This document shows positions 1 through 12,001 of a stretch of DNA of 64,000 nucleotides, piece by piece. The translations under genes and the position numbers were made by a program. Numbering within the stretch: the stretch's first letter is position 1; each line of letters opens with the position of its first letter. Where the stretch lies: contig NC_087104.1 of the NCBI RefSeq assembly GCF_963855985.1, positions 12,710,001-12,774,000 on the forward strand, read 5' to 3'. Under the pieces are notes generated by a model. The model was not told the origin of the DNA, did not search any database, and saw nothing but the letters and a program-made list of their open reading frames with translations. This stretch comes from Ostrinia nubilalis. Lineage: Eukaryota > Arthropoda > Insecta > Lepidoptera > Crambidae.

Positions 1-147
1 TTTATCCCCATGCATCATCTTAAGGTGATTTAGTCTCTACTCTTCTGACTGGAACACATCCCTGTCAAGTATCCAGTTATCAGACGAACGGATTGTTGAT
101 GTTATGCTACTGAACTGCTAAGTGATAATGTCTTTTTAGGTAAAAAG

Positions 148-335
148 AAAATCGTGTTTGTTACTCCACTTATAACTCAAGAACGGCTGAACCGATTAAG
201 CTGAAAATTGTCAGGGAGGTAGTTTAGAGCCAGGAGAAGGATATAGGATACTTTTTATCCCTTTCGAAATAAATAAAAAAAGTCTTCTTATTTATTGCCA
301 TTAAGGCGGAACAAAGTTCGCCGTGTCAGCTAGTT
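148..335 (-). mobile_element. CTAGT-ending interspersed repeat, copy 1
   Basis: This is the reverse complement of the repeat seen at 13923-14122: both share the 'ttgccattaaggcggaacaa' block and the stretch about a gene-like 'aagaacggctgaaccgatt' segment, and both end at a CTAGT. The CTAGT end next to a short GC-rich stem resembles Helitron-type non-autonomous elements, but the family assignment is an inference. No coding potential. Confidence 0.6.
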
Positions 336-1075
336 ATAAATATTTTCCAAAGTTGTTCTAAAAACTTAGTTTTAAAAAGTCTAGTTTTCTACTGTTCAAA
401 CGGCCTTCTATATTCCTTTAACAGCATATCTTGAGTACGAGACCACAAGCTTACTAATCATGAAGTCTACAGCGAACATGAAGATGTCAGCTTTAAATTG
501 CTCTCATTCCTACCCAACCAATAATAGGAGTTCCTTATTGTTCCAAACGTTAGTGTTTATTTATAAGACGCAATCGATCGACCGCAGTGGTCTCCGGATG
601 TTAGCTCTGCGGTATATTTATACCACCCTCCATATTTTCGTTCGAAGTTACCAATGAGTCCGTAATCGGAATCAAGCTTCCGTAAGAAATAAATAAAAAG
701 CACAACGTACACGACTCCATTGAAGTTGTTTAGCTAAACTTCTTATTTCGTGGTTGAAATGCTAAAGCAAATAAATATTATGCAACATCCAACTGATCTA
801 GGAATTAGAGGTGATTTTTTATAAGTATACAAGCAGAACAGATTGATGCTGCAAACTTCAAATCTATCGGCTATTAAATAAAAAAAAATCCGATATTTAA
901 ATAGATCTCACAGGAAAAGCTGTTGCTTTTGAAAAATAGAATCAACCCTTCTCGTGTAGGTACACGTCGAAAAACACGTTGTTTTTATTTTTATTTAAAG
1001 AAAAAGGTCAAGGTCGCAAAAAGCTTCTTTTCGCAGTCATGAAACTATTATATTTTTTAAATTAATTTAAAAATT
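336..1075. other. No gene seen
   Basis: AT-rich sequence with only short chance ORFs (for example a 65-residue one at 460-657 with no recognisable motif). I see no splice-bounded exon, RNA gene or clear repeat. Confidence 0.5.
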
Positions 1076-1078
1076 ATG

Positions 1079-1502
1079 CGTCCACTCAATCACACTTCAC
1101 TAAACTCTTAACACGCACCTAAAAATCTTCATAATATCTAAAACATCCTAGGTGACCACACTGCGTGGGCCCATCGCCCTATAGCGGGATCGAACATATA
1201 TTCATAGGTGTATTTTTTTTGCGTCCACTCGCAATCACACTTAAGCCCTAACACGCCATAAATGTGACCTAAAATCTTCATAATCTCGATCGACCTAGGT
1301 CACCATACTGCGTGGTCCCATCGCCCCATAGCGGGATATAAGAAACTTATAATTTACAGATGTATTTTTTTTTGTATTATTAAAAAATTTCCACTCGCAA
1401 TCACACCTAAGCCCTAACACGCCATAAACGTGACCTAAAATCTTCATAATCTCGAGCGACCTAGGTCACCATACTGCGTGGTCCCATCGCCCCATAGCGG
1501 GA
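1079..1502 (+). repeat. Tandem mini-repeat, three copies of about 140 bp
   Basis: Three degenerate copies start near 1079, 1223 and 1391. Each runs from 'gtccactcgcaatcacac' through 'aaatcttcataat' and 'cctaggt' to 'atagcgggat'. Two more copies sit at about 2598 and 3808, at the junctions of the larger 1,210-bp duplication, so this mini-repeat probably served as the homology for that event. Confidence 0.85.
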
Positions 1503-3922
1503 TATAAGAAACTTATAAGGATGATGGGCACAAATGTATGGAAAGTGGTACCCGCTCCAATAGCCATAACCAATATATATTTCAAAAGGCCTTTAGATGT
1601 AGGAAAATATCTGCTATGGGGCCAGTTTTAATTCACGTTTTGAAAGCAGTAATTCCACTAAGTATTATAACAAAGTATAACACAATCATCCATGTATACG
1701 AGTATGTACTATGACTACAATCTATTAATATAACTAAAAGAAGCATTAAAAAGGAAAGAATTATACCTACGACGAACTACCCAAGCTATTAGCCCTTGAT
1801 TCTCTTTCATCATCATCATCATGATCATTTTAGCCATAGCACATCCAGTTGAACATAGGCCTCCCCCAATGATTTCCACAATGGCCGGTTGGTTGCAGCC
1901 TGCATCCAGCGTATTCCCGTTACCTTTATGAGGTCGTCGGTCCATCTTGTAGGTGGACTTATTGGGTCTTGTGGGTTTATTCACTTTAGCAACCCATAAT
2001 AAAATCCTTAAGAAGTAATAAAATTCTAACCCCTTTATTAATAAAATTAAGTTACACCCTAGTTGAACTCTGGCTTAAATTGTTATTTGGTATGGAAATG
2101 TCATTTTAATCCATGTTTCATCCTAGGTATAACTTTTTATTAATAAGGGGTAGTAGTTCTTCAAATAAAAATATTTATTTCACAATTATCCCTATAAATA
2201 ATTATAGAGTTAAGGAAGGATGCTGGAGCAGTAAACCCTTCATGCCTCGCATAACCTAAGTACCATACGATGGACACGTGTGATACTTCGACTACACAAA
2301 AAGTATGTTTATCTTCGAACGCAACCAGATCTAAGGCTGGTGGCCATAATAAATGTTGTTCGTCTTGGTAAGACCTTTCAAATGACACTACAAACATAAC
2401 TATTGGAGCCGGGTACCATTCTGCAAAAAAGTATGTTTATCTTCGAACACAACCAGATCTGAGGCTGGTGGTCATAGTAAAAGTTGTTCGTCTTGGTAAG
2501 ACCTTTCAAATGATACTAGAAGCATATCTACTGGAGCCGGGTACCATTTTGCCCATTGTCCTTTATAGATGTATTTTTTTTTTGTATTATTAAAAAATGT
2601 CCACTCGCAATCACACTTAAGCCCTAACGCGCCATAAACGTGACCTAAAATCTTCATAATCTCGAGCGACCTAGGTCACCATACTGCGTGGTCCCATCGC
2701 CCCATAGCGGGATATAAGAAACTTATAAGGATGATGGGCACAAATGTATGGAAAGTGGTACCCGCTCCAATAGCCATAACCAATATATATTTCAAAAGGC
2801 CTTTAGATGTAGGAAAATATCTGCTATGGGGCCAGTTTTAATTCACGTTTTGAAAGCAGTAATTCCACTAAGTATTATAACAAAGTATAACACAATCATC
2901 CATGTATACGAGTATGTACTATGACTACAATCTATTAATATAACTAAAAGAAGCATTAAAAAGGAAAGAATTATACCTACGACGAACTACCCAAGCTATT
3001 AGCCCTTGATTCTCTTTCATCATCATCATCATGATCATTTTAGCCATAGCACATCCAGTTGAACATAGGCCTCCCCCAATGATTTCCACAATGGCCGGTT
3101 GGTTGCAGCCTGCATCCAGCGTATTCCCGTTACCTTTATGAGGTCGTCGGTCCATCTTGTGGGTGGACTTATTGGGTCTTGTGGGTTTATTCACTTTAGC
3201 AACCCATAATAAAATCCTTAAGAAGTAATAAAATTCTAACCCCTTTATTAATAAAATTAAGTTACACCCTAGTTGAACTCTGGCTTAAATTGTTATTTGG
3301 TATGGAAATGTCATTTTAATCCATGTTTCATCCTAGGTATAACTTTTTATTAATAAGGGGTAGTAGTTCTTCAAATAAAAATATTTATTTCACAATTATC
3401 CCTATAAATAATTATAGAGTTAAGGAAGGATGCTGGAGCAGTAAACCCTTCATGCCTCGCATAACCTAAGTACCATACGATGGACACGTGTGATACTTCG
3501 ACTACACAAAAAGTATGTTTATCTTCGAACGCAACCAGATCTAAGGCTGGTGGCCATAATAAATGTTGTTCGTCTTGGTAAGACCTTTCAAATGACACTA
3601 CAAACATAACTATTGGAGCCGGGTACCATTCTGCAAAAAAGTATGTTTATCTTCGAACACAACCAGATCTGAGGCTGGTGGTCATAGTAAAAGTTGTTCG
3701 TCTTGGTAAGACCTTTCAAATGATACTAGAAGCATATCTACTGGAGCCGGGTACCATTTTGCCCATTGTCCTTTATAGATGTATTTTTTTTTTGTATTAT
3801 TAAAAAATGTCCACTCGCAATCACACTTAAGCCCTAACGCGCCATAAACGTGACCTAAAATCTTCATAATCTCGAGCGACCTAGGTCACCATACTGCGTG
3901 GTCCCATCGCCCCATAGCGGGA
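1382..3922 (+). repeat. 1,210-bp tandem duplication (two full units and a partial third)
   Basis: Sequence 1382-2591 is repeated at 2592-3801 with an exact 1,210-bp offset and very few differences (one is visible at 1951 against 3161). A third partial copy runs to 3922. Each unit contains a LINE 3' end (1806-1960 and 3016-3170) and an internal duplication of about 128 bp (about 2298-2425 and 2426-2553). The near-identity means the duplication is very recent, or that it is an assembly duplication. It has no coding content; the minus-strand ORFs in it are just repeated twice. Confidence 0.92.
1806..1960 (-). mobile_element. LINE 3' end, ATG-tailed (RTE-like)
   Basis: On the minus strand this is the C-terminal coding end and tail of a non-LTR retrotransposon: it ends in an ATG trinucleotide run and contains the conserved 'aacataggcctcccccaatg' block. 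The same piece recurs at 3016-3170 in the duplicated unit. Related copies elsewhere in the window translate to the end GEAYVQQWT followed by a stop. Confidence 0.8.
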
Positions 3923-5436
3923 TCGATGTCCGTTTCTGGGTCGCACTCGCGCTGAAACCGGTCGACGACCTTTGAACCCGCAGTTCGTTTCAGGTGATAA
4001 AGCAAGATGGCTGCTTTATAAGTCAATCCTTTTCCGCGAATGCTAAGCCCGTAAACGTCGGAAGTTGCATTTCAATGTGAAATAAATACGTTATATTTTT
4101 TCTAAACACTCATACCCATAGGCACCCAGATGTGAATTGCATAAAGCATTAAGTAGTCTTAATCCAGCACTACAGATCGAGCATGAATAAATGAGAGTGA
4201 CAAGCATTTATAAAGGTTTTACCAGAATGGTAGAGTCAGTTATAGCCTAGGCGCAGACCACCGACTTTTAGTTTGCCGATAGTTGGGTCAGGCTGTTGAT
4301 CATTATGGAGATGTATGAAAGTGCGTCAATAACACCGATTGGGTATCGGCCTATTCTTCATACAAATTAGGGCCCAACTATCGGCCGACTAAAAGTCGGT
4401 GGTATGCGCCTAATAGTCTAATTGTGATATTGGAGCCTGCTTAATACAATTTGACGTTCAACTGACTGACTGACATGAAAGTAAAATTGTATAATGCTGT
4501 AACCATGTTGGCTGTCCGTCAATTAAGATGAACCTTTTTACTGGAACATGTAAGAGCACAAGCATTAGGTTAAATCTAATGTTTTTATTTATTTAAATGA
4601 AAAAAAATATTTACTATTGCAAGTGATTCTAATGGGCAATAAAGTAAGAATAATAAAATAAAAATGTATAATGTTGTTGAGGTGAACTCCAAACGACTAT
4701 TATGTCGTCAAATCCTTCTTACACATGAATGCTCTCAGTGAGTTAGCGCCTTAACTTCAACTTCAAAGTTAGTGTGCGAGCAAAAAGGTCTTTCTGTTAA
4801 ACAGGTTATCCTGAAAGCTTTTATGTATGACATGGGTTTAATTACAGTTTAATTCGAGCAATAAATCCTAAGATTAACATTCTACATTCGCCTGCGGGGA
4901 TAGAATAATTCGTACGTCACAAAAAAGATTTTCTCGAATCACGTGTTTTATTCTCGCAATTAAAAAGCTTTATAATTCTCCGGAGTAAATCCTAATATAA
5001 ATAATAGCTGGATTATTTGTTCACCTGGGTGAAAAAAGTGAAATTCTTAGTGTCCTCATATCACTTTCGGACATTTCCCCCAGCTTCTATTTTCTATTTC
5101 ACTTAGGAATCAATTCCTAGGTGAACAAAGTCGACTGCTTTAGTCCAATCAATTTACCTGAGTCACCTGGGTAAAACGGTTCTGAAGTAAAATGACACTA
5201 AAATTGTGGAAAGGTGAAATAATCCTAATAGCTTTCTTTGAACAGAAATACCGATAGCTTCAACTGCAATATCTTCTATTTGTTTAGATAGATGTACGTC
5301 GTACACCGATCGCAAATCATACTCTTATAATGTGTCTTATCAACAATTAAATTACTGAAAACTTTTATGTGCAATAAGTATTTTTCGCAGACCACCAATA
5401 AGTAAGTACCTATTGCAGTACAATAGGCTAATTAGT
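3923..5436. other. No gene seen; contains one MITE and a possible hairpin
   Basis: Apart from the MITE at 4250-4410, I see a weak inverted pair at about 5020-5135 (ends 'ttgttcacct' and 'aggtgaacaa'). The rest is AT-rich and has no ORF, RNA or splice-bounded exon that I can support. Confidence 0.5.
4250..4410. mobile_element. MITE with about 40-bp terminal inverted repeats, TA target duplication
   Basis: The left end 'ggcgcagaccaccgactttt' is mirrored by the right end 'aaaagtcggtggtatgcgcc', and the match continues inward through 'ccgatagttggg'. A TA dinucleotide flanks both ends (4248-4249 and 4411-4412), as expected for a Tc1/mariner-type non-autonomous element. No coding content. Confidence 0.82.
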
Positions 5437-5750
5437 AATTTCCTAAAAAAAATTTTTAGTCCGTCAATTTTACTATAAAAAATATTGTACACTTATATTT
5501 TTATGTCGTTATTGTAATTGTCAATCAAATAAATAATCACAAAGTTATAGTGCGTCGAAGTTCCGCGCGGCGTCACAAAGTGATGCACTTTTACGCACTC
5601 ACTGACGTCGCGGGCCTTTTCTTTAGAAGTTTGACACGCTTTATCTCTTACATTTTCATTAGTTTTAATAAGTGAAAAATACCTGTCGAGTAGTTTTTAA
5701 TAAGCTAACTGACGGACTAATTAAAACTCTAGCTTTTTTACCCAGGAAAC
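5437..5750. mobile_element. MITE, about 310 bp (family shared with 33174-33476)
   Basis: The ends are 'tttcctaaaaaa' and 'cccaggaaac', with subterminal 'agtccgtcaa' mirrored by 'tgacggact'. A diverged full-length copy lies at 33174-33476 with the same internal landmarks: a 'gtgcgt...gttccgc' block and 'ttcattagttt'. Two copies with the same ends define it as a mobile element. The superfamily is not determined. Confidence 0.78.
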
Positions 5751-6071
5751 ATCCCTATTCTGTAAAATTGGGTACAGGCAGTGAAAATGTATGTTGTAAT
5801 GTAGATACATAATAATTAATGTTGGTTCGCATTGCGTGTCGCTCGTTAGCTAGGCAAGGCAAACGCCGAAATATACTGATTTATGTACGCGGGCTGGCTA
5901 GTCCTGATAGCAATAATTTTGTTAATATTCATAGACCTTTATTTTTAATAGACTACGGTGCATATTACAGAACGGAGCATGAAATTGGAATCGTTATTAA
6001 TATTTAGACCAATCATAGAACAGAATATGCTACTGAGATTGTTTTGTAATACGGTAGCGGTACACTAAGGA

Positions 6072-6226
6072 AACGTGTGACGTCCACCCGCAAGGTGGAC
6101 CGACGACATCATTAAGGTAGCAGGAAAGGCCAGGCCGCTACCAACCGGGTAACATGGAAAGCATTGGGGGAGGCCTATGTTCAGCAGTGGACGTCCTATG
6201 ACTGAGATGATGATGATGATGATGAA
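6072..6226 (+). mobile_element. LINE 3' end, ATG-tailed
   Basis: Forward copy of the RTE-like LINE end: 'gacgtccacccgcaaggtgg', then 'gaggcctatgttcagcagtg', then a (ATG)n run. It is 5'-truncated to about 155 bp. Confidence 0.8.
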
Positions 6227-6336
6227 ACTGAGGAAAGATCGTATTATTTTCCTAGTCTTTACTTTTCCGAAGCAGTGGTAGAGTAAACTGAATAGTAGGC
6301 AAGGGACACAAGCCAGAAACGCACGATTTATTGTTT

Positions 6337-6408
6337 ATTTCAGCTCAATGACGTCCACAGCTAGACAAAGGCCTCCCCCAAGGATTTCCATAACGACCGG
6401 TCCTGGGC
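6337..6408 (-). mobile_element. LINE 3' end, second subfamily
   Basis: Contains 'gacaaaggcctcccccaagg', the block typical of the second LINE-end type (also at 16180, 19482, 50625, 51316 and 52346). The clearest copies translate on the minus strand to [12 protein letters not shown] and a stop. Confidence 0.72.
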
Positions 6409-7999
6409 TGCCCGATTTATATCGACCTTGAAATACAAGGACAGACTTATGTTTCCCTAATTTTTATATATCCCCTGAAAGCCGTTAGCACGGCGAACGA
6501 CGAACGAGTAGTCGCGTGACTTGATAAGGATAAAGCGCCTGACGAAGGCCGTCGAAATAACCGTAGCGTAGCGTCCAGTTGGTTATTCGAGTACCTAACT
6601 AAACTCGTGTAACAGATTTTTTTATTCTTTATAACGAAGTAAAATAAGTATCTTTTCATATCTAATTGAATCACAAATTACCAGGATTGCTTAAATAGTC
6701 TGAAACTCGATTTTTTATTTTTTGCTGTAGCTATGTTTTTATTCAGTATTCTTAGATCTTTGTATTGTTGATATGAACAGTTGCTATTTTAATGAAAGAA
6801 ATTGGGACTGTGTGAACACCTTTTTTTGGAAATTTTGTTACCACGGTTCTTGTTTTTCTTTTCTACCCATATAGTCGGCAGAATTTTCTGACTAGCTTAG
6901 GATATTGGGAGTATTGAGCCATTAATGTTGGCAACCCACGTTGTCCTAATGTGGAAGTCTGGGCCACCTTCCAACCCAGAACTTATAACCCAATTTCAAA
7001 ATCATATTTGCGCCCACTTTTACTTAAGATCAGTTACTTCAGCAATAAAAAGTTATTTTCATCTCAAAATATTAATAAAAACAGGCCAAGTTTGGTGAAA
7101 TAAAATTACGGGATTGTCAGCTTTAACGGTAAAGAAATTGAGATCTAAATGGCTACTTAAGTTTTATGAAAGCTATTTTTTTCAAAGACGAACTTTATTT
7201 GAAAGAAACTTTGTGAGGTTTCTCTCTACGAAATATGGTACCTAGTAACTTTGCAAACATTTATACAGCTACTGTTTACCCTGCTCGTGAACCCGCTTAC
7301 GCTTCGTGTTGTGTTTCTGTTCTTTGCAGTAATAGGCTAAATTACTACAGCAGTCAATTGACATACTTTTATGAGCTATCCTATCCACAATATACGTTTC
7401 GCCCATAGATTTTGTATGACGGAGAGACGGAGATAAGTATGACGTCACTTTTTCAACAACTCTGTTGATATCTGTTAATATCAAAGCTGCAAAATATCTA
7501 TTTTTTTAGTTAATTTTAACAACTAACTGAATGGAAAATGTGTCTTGAAATTGTTCTCAACTGTCCAATTATTATAACTTGGAAACCGATTTAACTCATA
7601 ATTAACTTGAATATCGTTTTCGTCACCAGAATAATGGATAACCCAATTTCTCACTTCCCGCAGCGTTTCGTAACGCGGCGCCTGAGTAAGTGTATTTCCT
7701 CGAAATATTACGATAATAAATGACTGCAATCGAATCCTGCTTCTGAGAAGGTTGACAATCGTGGATAATAATAGCTATATCAAGATTTTAAACCCTTCAA
7801 ATTAGTCATAAGGAACTGCATTATCCTAAGACCGGTTTAGCATTACGTCCAATCCGAATCCGATCTGGATCCGTCAAAATACGGGTCTAGAAAAGTAACT
7901 AAAGGATAATTGGACTGTATTTTCAGATTAGGATAGGGTGTATCATGAAGTGCAAAACCCCTTTATAAGTGGTAAAACTGGTTCTATATTGGCTCACAT

Positions 8000-9070
8000 A
8001 AAATTCTAAATCCTATTCTTTGTCTTACTACCGATTTGTGTTCATAATAATCTCTCTTCATAATTTTATTTTTCATACTTTTTTTATTCATACATTTTTA
8101 TTACTACCATCGGAGCTCATAACAGTTAGTAATCATATTTTTTTTATCAATACTGTTACTACCAAGAACCATTTAAAATACATAATTTTTATTTTCAGAT
8201 CTTTTTTCTTCATAACATTCATTGATCATATTGTTTTAATTAATAATGTTGTTACTAAGAACATACTTCAACTCATAATGTTGTTGTTCAGAATAATTTA
8301 CTTTATAACAGACATACTCGTATCTTTAAAAAAAATCATAATATAATTTAATAGAGTAAATAAGCATGCAAAGCATGCAGCATGAAAGCAAGCATGCATT
8401 GGTATCTCCTCGTCTCCGGCGCTGCGGGATGTGCAGCCCTTCCGCCCTTGCGTAACGAAGCTCAGGCACCCACGCTTGCTTGCGCAACTTCGGCTTTTTG
8501 GATCGCCATCGGCGCCTTCGGCGCCTCGGCGACCAGCCTCAGCCGCTCCAGCTCGCCCGGGCGCCTGAGCCTCGTTACAGCGGGCGAGGGCTGCCCTCCC
8601 TCCGCGCCTCCGGCTTTTAAATTACACTCTAGGGGTAGGGCAGACAAGACTACGTGGAGTCGGTTTTGCAGCGATTCGTTTCTATCACGTTAGTTTTGTG
8701 GCACAAAATATTGCCTGTTTTGGACAATTTCAAATTAATTTAATGTTAAAATATGATTTAATACGAATATAGACATCATGATTATCAATAATATGGATAA
8801 ATACACTTATGAGTAATAAATTTATGAAAACAAATATTAGGATACATCACATTTATGAATATTATAGTTATTTATTCGAATGATTATGAGTTTCGATCAT
8901 TAGTATAGAAAAATATATGAAAACAAATATTAGTAAAAACTAAGTGTATGATTAGTGATATTATGAATATCAATGATTATGTTTTTAAATATGTAGGTTT
9001 TAAATTTTTTTATGAAGAATGATCATTATGGTATCAAATTGTATGAGAAATATTTTCGGACCTCCAATGA
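8000..9070. repeat. AT-rich arms around a 300-bp GC-rich core (foldback-like)
   Basis: The left arm (about 8000-8345) is dense in TCATAA-type words and the right arm (about 8760-9070) is dense in the complementary TTATGA. Each arm has internal degenerate subrepeats ('ttatgaaaacaaatatta' and 'atatgaaaacaaatatta' on the right). Between them, 8382-8690 is strikingly GC-rich with a perfect 'ggcgccttcggcgcc' hairpin and ORFs open on both strands (8382-8693 and 8462-8647). Such ORFs are expected from GC-rich sequence that lacks stops, so I do not call them genes. The structure resembles a foldback element or a captured GC-rich repeat. Confidence 0.45.
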
Positions 9071-10549
9071 TAGGAATTGAAAAGTTATGTAAGAAAATGC
9101 GCTACCGGTAAAACTATTTAGTTATAGGGTGAAAAATGGGTCAAGTTTGTTTCTTCTTTTTTAACCTACCTGTATGATCTGTATCCGTTGTATGTTTCAT
9201 AATTTAGAACCGAACTGACTAATAAATCATTGAGTATTTGGACTCAAAGTTATTTAGGTATTTTGCGTCTTTCTACCAAACAAGAAGCTTTCTCTCATTC
9301 CAAAAACTAGACAATTGAAAACTAATTCTTGATCCCTCCGACTAACGGCAAAAGCATCAAAGTATTAATTATTTGGTAAATTACGAACCTTTATAGCTGT
9401 GAGGAGGAACAAATAAACCCAGTACGTGACATGGCTCAGGATTTAGTAACACAATTGTAATAACTAGACTTGCATTCAGCAAAATACGTGAGTAACAATA
9501 ATACTTTGTAACAACCAGGAAACATATTTTAAGAACTAGGCCACTTAGAGAACTAGTTTTTTGGTATGTATAAAACTAGACACGGTTATTCCCTAAATAT
9601 GTATTACATAACCTCGATCTTCTTGTTATTTATTGGGCATGCCAATTACTCTCAAAAGTGGGTTGCAAAACATGTATCACTCTTATTTCGACAAAAGCTC
9701 TTTTCCACGGAGTTAATTTCCATATGTCACAGAAAGTCAATATCGTGCACGTGTTCCCTTCCAAAAACTGATAAAAAACTACCCTATGCTTTTCTCTGGG
9801 TCTCAAACTATCTCTATACAAAATATCGTTCAAATCGATTCAATGGTTTAAGCACAACTTTCCATTTTGTGGTGTAAGCGTGAAGGAGTAACAAACGTAT
9901 ATCCCTCCATCAGTTCACACAATCTTTCACAAATATTATGTTAGTGAAAATGTACCTTAAAAAAAAATATTCCAACCAAATTGAGAACCTCCTTTTGTTG
10001 AAGTCGGTTAAAAATAGGGCTGCACTTTAAAATACGCGCGTATCCAATCATCCACGTTGCATTGTTTATTAGATAGTATCGCGTCCCACCTATTTGTTTT
10101 CCTGTAGTGATAAACATTACTCAATTCGTGTTAATACGGCGTTATTTATAAACAACGTGTGGTCCGTCGATCCGTGCGACTGCGGACCGCAGTCGCGCGC
10201 CGACTCTGTAGCATGCGCCAAAGATTATAAAAGCCAATGTAGAGGCGACAAGACTGAAAGATGCTCTAGAAAATACCTAAATGACAATTAAAACCTAAAC
10301 TATTTAAGTGGAAATAGATTGGATTGACGATTGTCGGTTAAAGTATACAGAATGAAAAAGTTTGTAATGACAAAGTAGCTCTACATTTTTGGTTTGTCTT
10401 TAGATAATTCGCCAATAATGCTGATTACGTTCATTGGCGGTAATTTGAGTTCCAGTTTTACTCTCTGCAGACGCTGAAAGAGTTAATAATATTAACCCTC
10501 AATCCTGTCATCAATAAATTTAATAAAAGCTTGTAATAACAGAAATGAT
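9071..10549. other. No gene seen; degraded repeats
   Basis: 9700-9895 resembles the interspersed repeat seen cleanly at 46054-46255 (shared wording around 'ctcaaactatct' and 'gtgaagg/gtgaaag'). 9960-10015 is a fragment of the family at 14218-14830 in reverse ('gaagtcggtt'). The remainder has nothing I can support. Confidence 0.45.
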
Positions 10550-10920
10550 TTGAAATTCAATTATCCACTTCGAACTCTAATCGAAGTCCGAACCCCTCGA
10601 CTAACCGCTAGTTTTACTTTTCGAAACTTTAGCTACGTGAGTCAGCAGCCGATCGATGTTTATTGCCTATCCGGCCGTCTGCGTTACGCCATCTTTGTGC
10701 ATCGGCAGCACCGTACTTCAGTGCACGACGAATCGTGCCGCGGACCGCTCTCCGACGGCGCTCGATCGATACACGCCTACGCGCCCGGCTCTCCATCCTA
10801 AACCCAACTCGGAACGTTCTCAAACCCCGTGACCAAAACAATCGGCAAAATTACGTACGTCAACCCTGTGTTTGTGTGACAGTGTGCATTTAACAACGCA
10901 TGGCCGGCTTCAACGGCAGT
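10550..10920 (+). promoter_or_regulatory. CpG-rich stretch, possible promoter or 5' UTR exon
   Basis: This block is much richer in CpG than its surroundings. It is open in several frames (10550-10801 and 10663-10893 on +, 10629-10841 on -) without any recognisable protein. An ATG at 10901 starts a short reading frame with no similarity that I recognise. The composition suits a transcription start region, perhaps an upstream exon of the ORP9-type gene, but I see no TATA box, initiator or clear donor. It could equally be a repeat fragment. Confidence 0.25.
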
Positions 10921-12001
10921 GTTTTGTTTTTTCACCATTCCATTGTTTACGTTTCAGTTCTACGCTATCGAAAAATTACTTTTCTTTTTTCTGAAGCTCC
11001 ACTTTCTAACTGCCAGTGTCGGTGTGCTAAATGTGTTAATACGTCCTCCTTTTAACATTCTCTTTCTGTATGCCCATAATGATCTGAAGGGGTGGAAATT
11101 CGTGTGTATAGAAATGTAAACTCTACTGCATGAGTGTTAGAGCGCTTTTGTTGTGAGGTAATCTGTCTCATTAGCGATGGAACGACTTCCTTTTCAACAC
11201 CTGAGTGTTTCTTTTATGATGACTGTAACAGCTTCTGCATCCTGGTGTTACGCGGTGATCGATTACCTAAAACTTAAATAACTCATAATTGCACGTAAGA
11301 GTTAACACAACAATAACTATTGCTCTATTTTTCTTGTTCTTAGGAAATTATTAATAATGTTATATTACGTAGAACAATCGCAGAACACTCGCGCAGAAAG
11401 CGTGACCATAATACTAATCTGTAAGCAATTTGCGGAGTGTTAGGCAATCTTGGATTCTTGTGAGATGAATTCATCATCATCATCATCTCAGCCATATGAC
11501 GTCCACTGCTGAACATAGGCATCCCCCAATGCTTTCCATGCTGCCCGGTTGGTAGCGGCCTGCGTCCAGCGCCTTCCTTCTACCTTTATTATGTCGTCGG
11601 TCCACCTTGTGAGATAAATTAGGCACTGAAAAAAGTAAGCAAAAACATTTCTTCCTTTATCTCCAGGAAAATTTCTTGGTCTAAGATACGTATAAAGATT
11701 ACTGTATTCAAGCTAATCGTAGTACTAACTATTTATGAATCCTTTTTATATTAATAGACTTGGCTTAACTCTACTGTGCTCCTTAACATTAATACTCCAA
11801 AGTAGAAACTCAATATAGGCAATGAAAAAGACTGGTCAGTTTTTATTTACTTCCATTTCAAGTACGATAAAGAATATAACATGAAATAAAATGATAACAT
11901 TACAATACAGGATAGCATTAAATACCGCACCATAGTGTGTTTTATCAGTAGCACTATATTCACAAATATTTGTAGGTATATGTTTTATGTAATGTAATAA
12001 T
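10921..12001. other. No gene seen; one LINE 3' end
   Basis: Only the reverse-oriented LINE 3' end at 11470-11613 is recognisable. Confidence 0.5.
11470..11613 (-). mobile_element. LINE 3' end, ATG-tailed
   Basis: Starts with a CAT-repeat run (the ATG tail read in reverse), then 'tgacgtccactgctgaacat' and the 'ggtagcggcctgcgtccagc' block. Confidence 0.8.

Larger units (their letters stand above)
5751..8000. other. No gene seen; two LINE 3' ends
   Basis: It holds an ATG-tailed LINE 3' end at 6072-6226 and a second-subfamily fragment at 6337-6408. The small ORFs (5819-6007, 6447-6674, 7269-7484, 7523-7729) have no recognisable domain or splice context and I do not call them genes. Confidence 0.5.

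Noticed and set aside
8382..8693. Protein gene in the GC-rich core
   Set aside because: Open on both strands because the sequence is GC-rich and stop-poor; alanine/serine-rich with no domain or splice sites.
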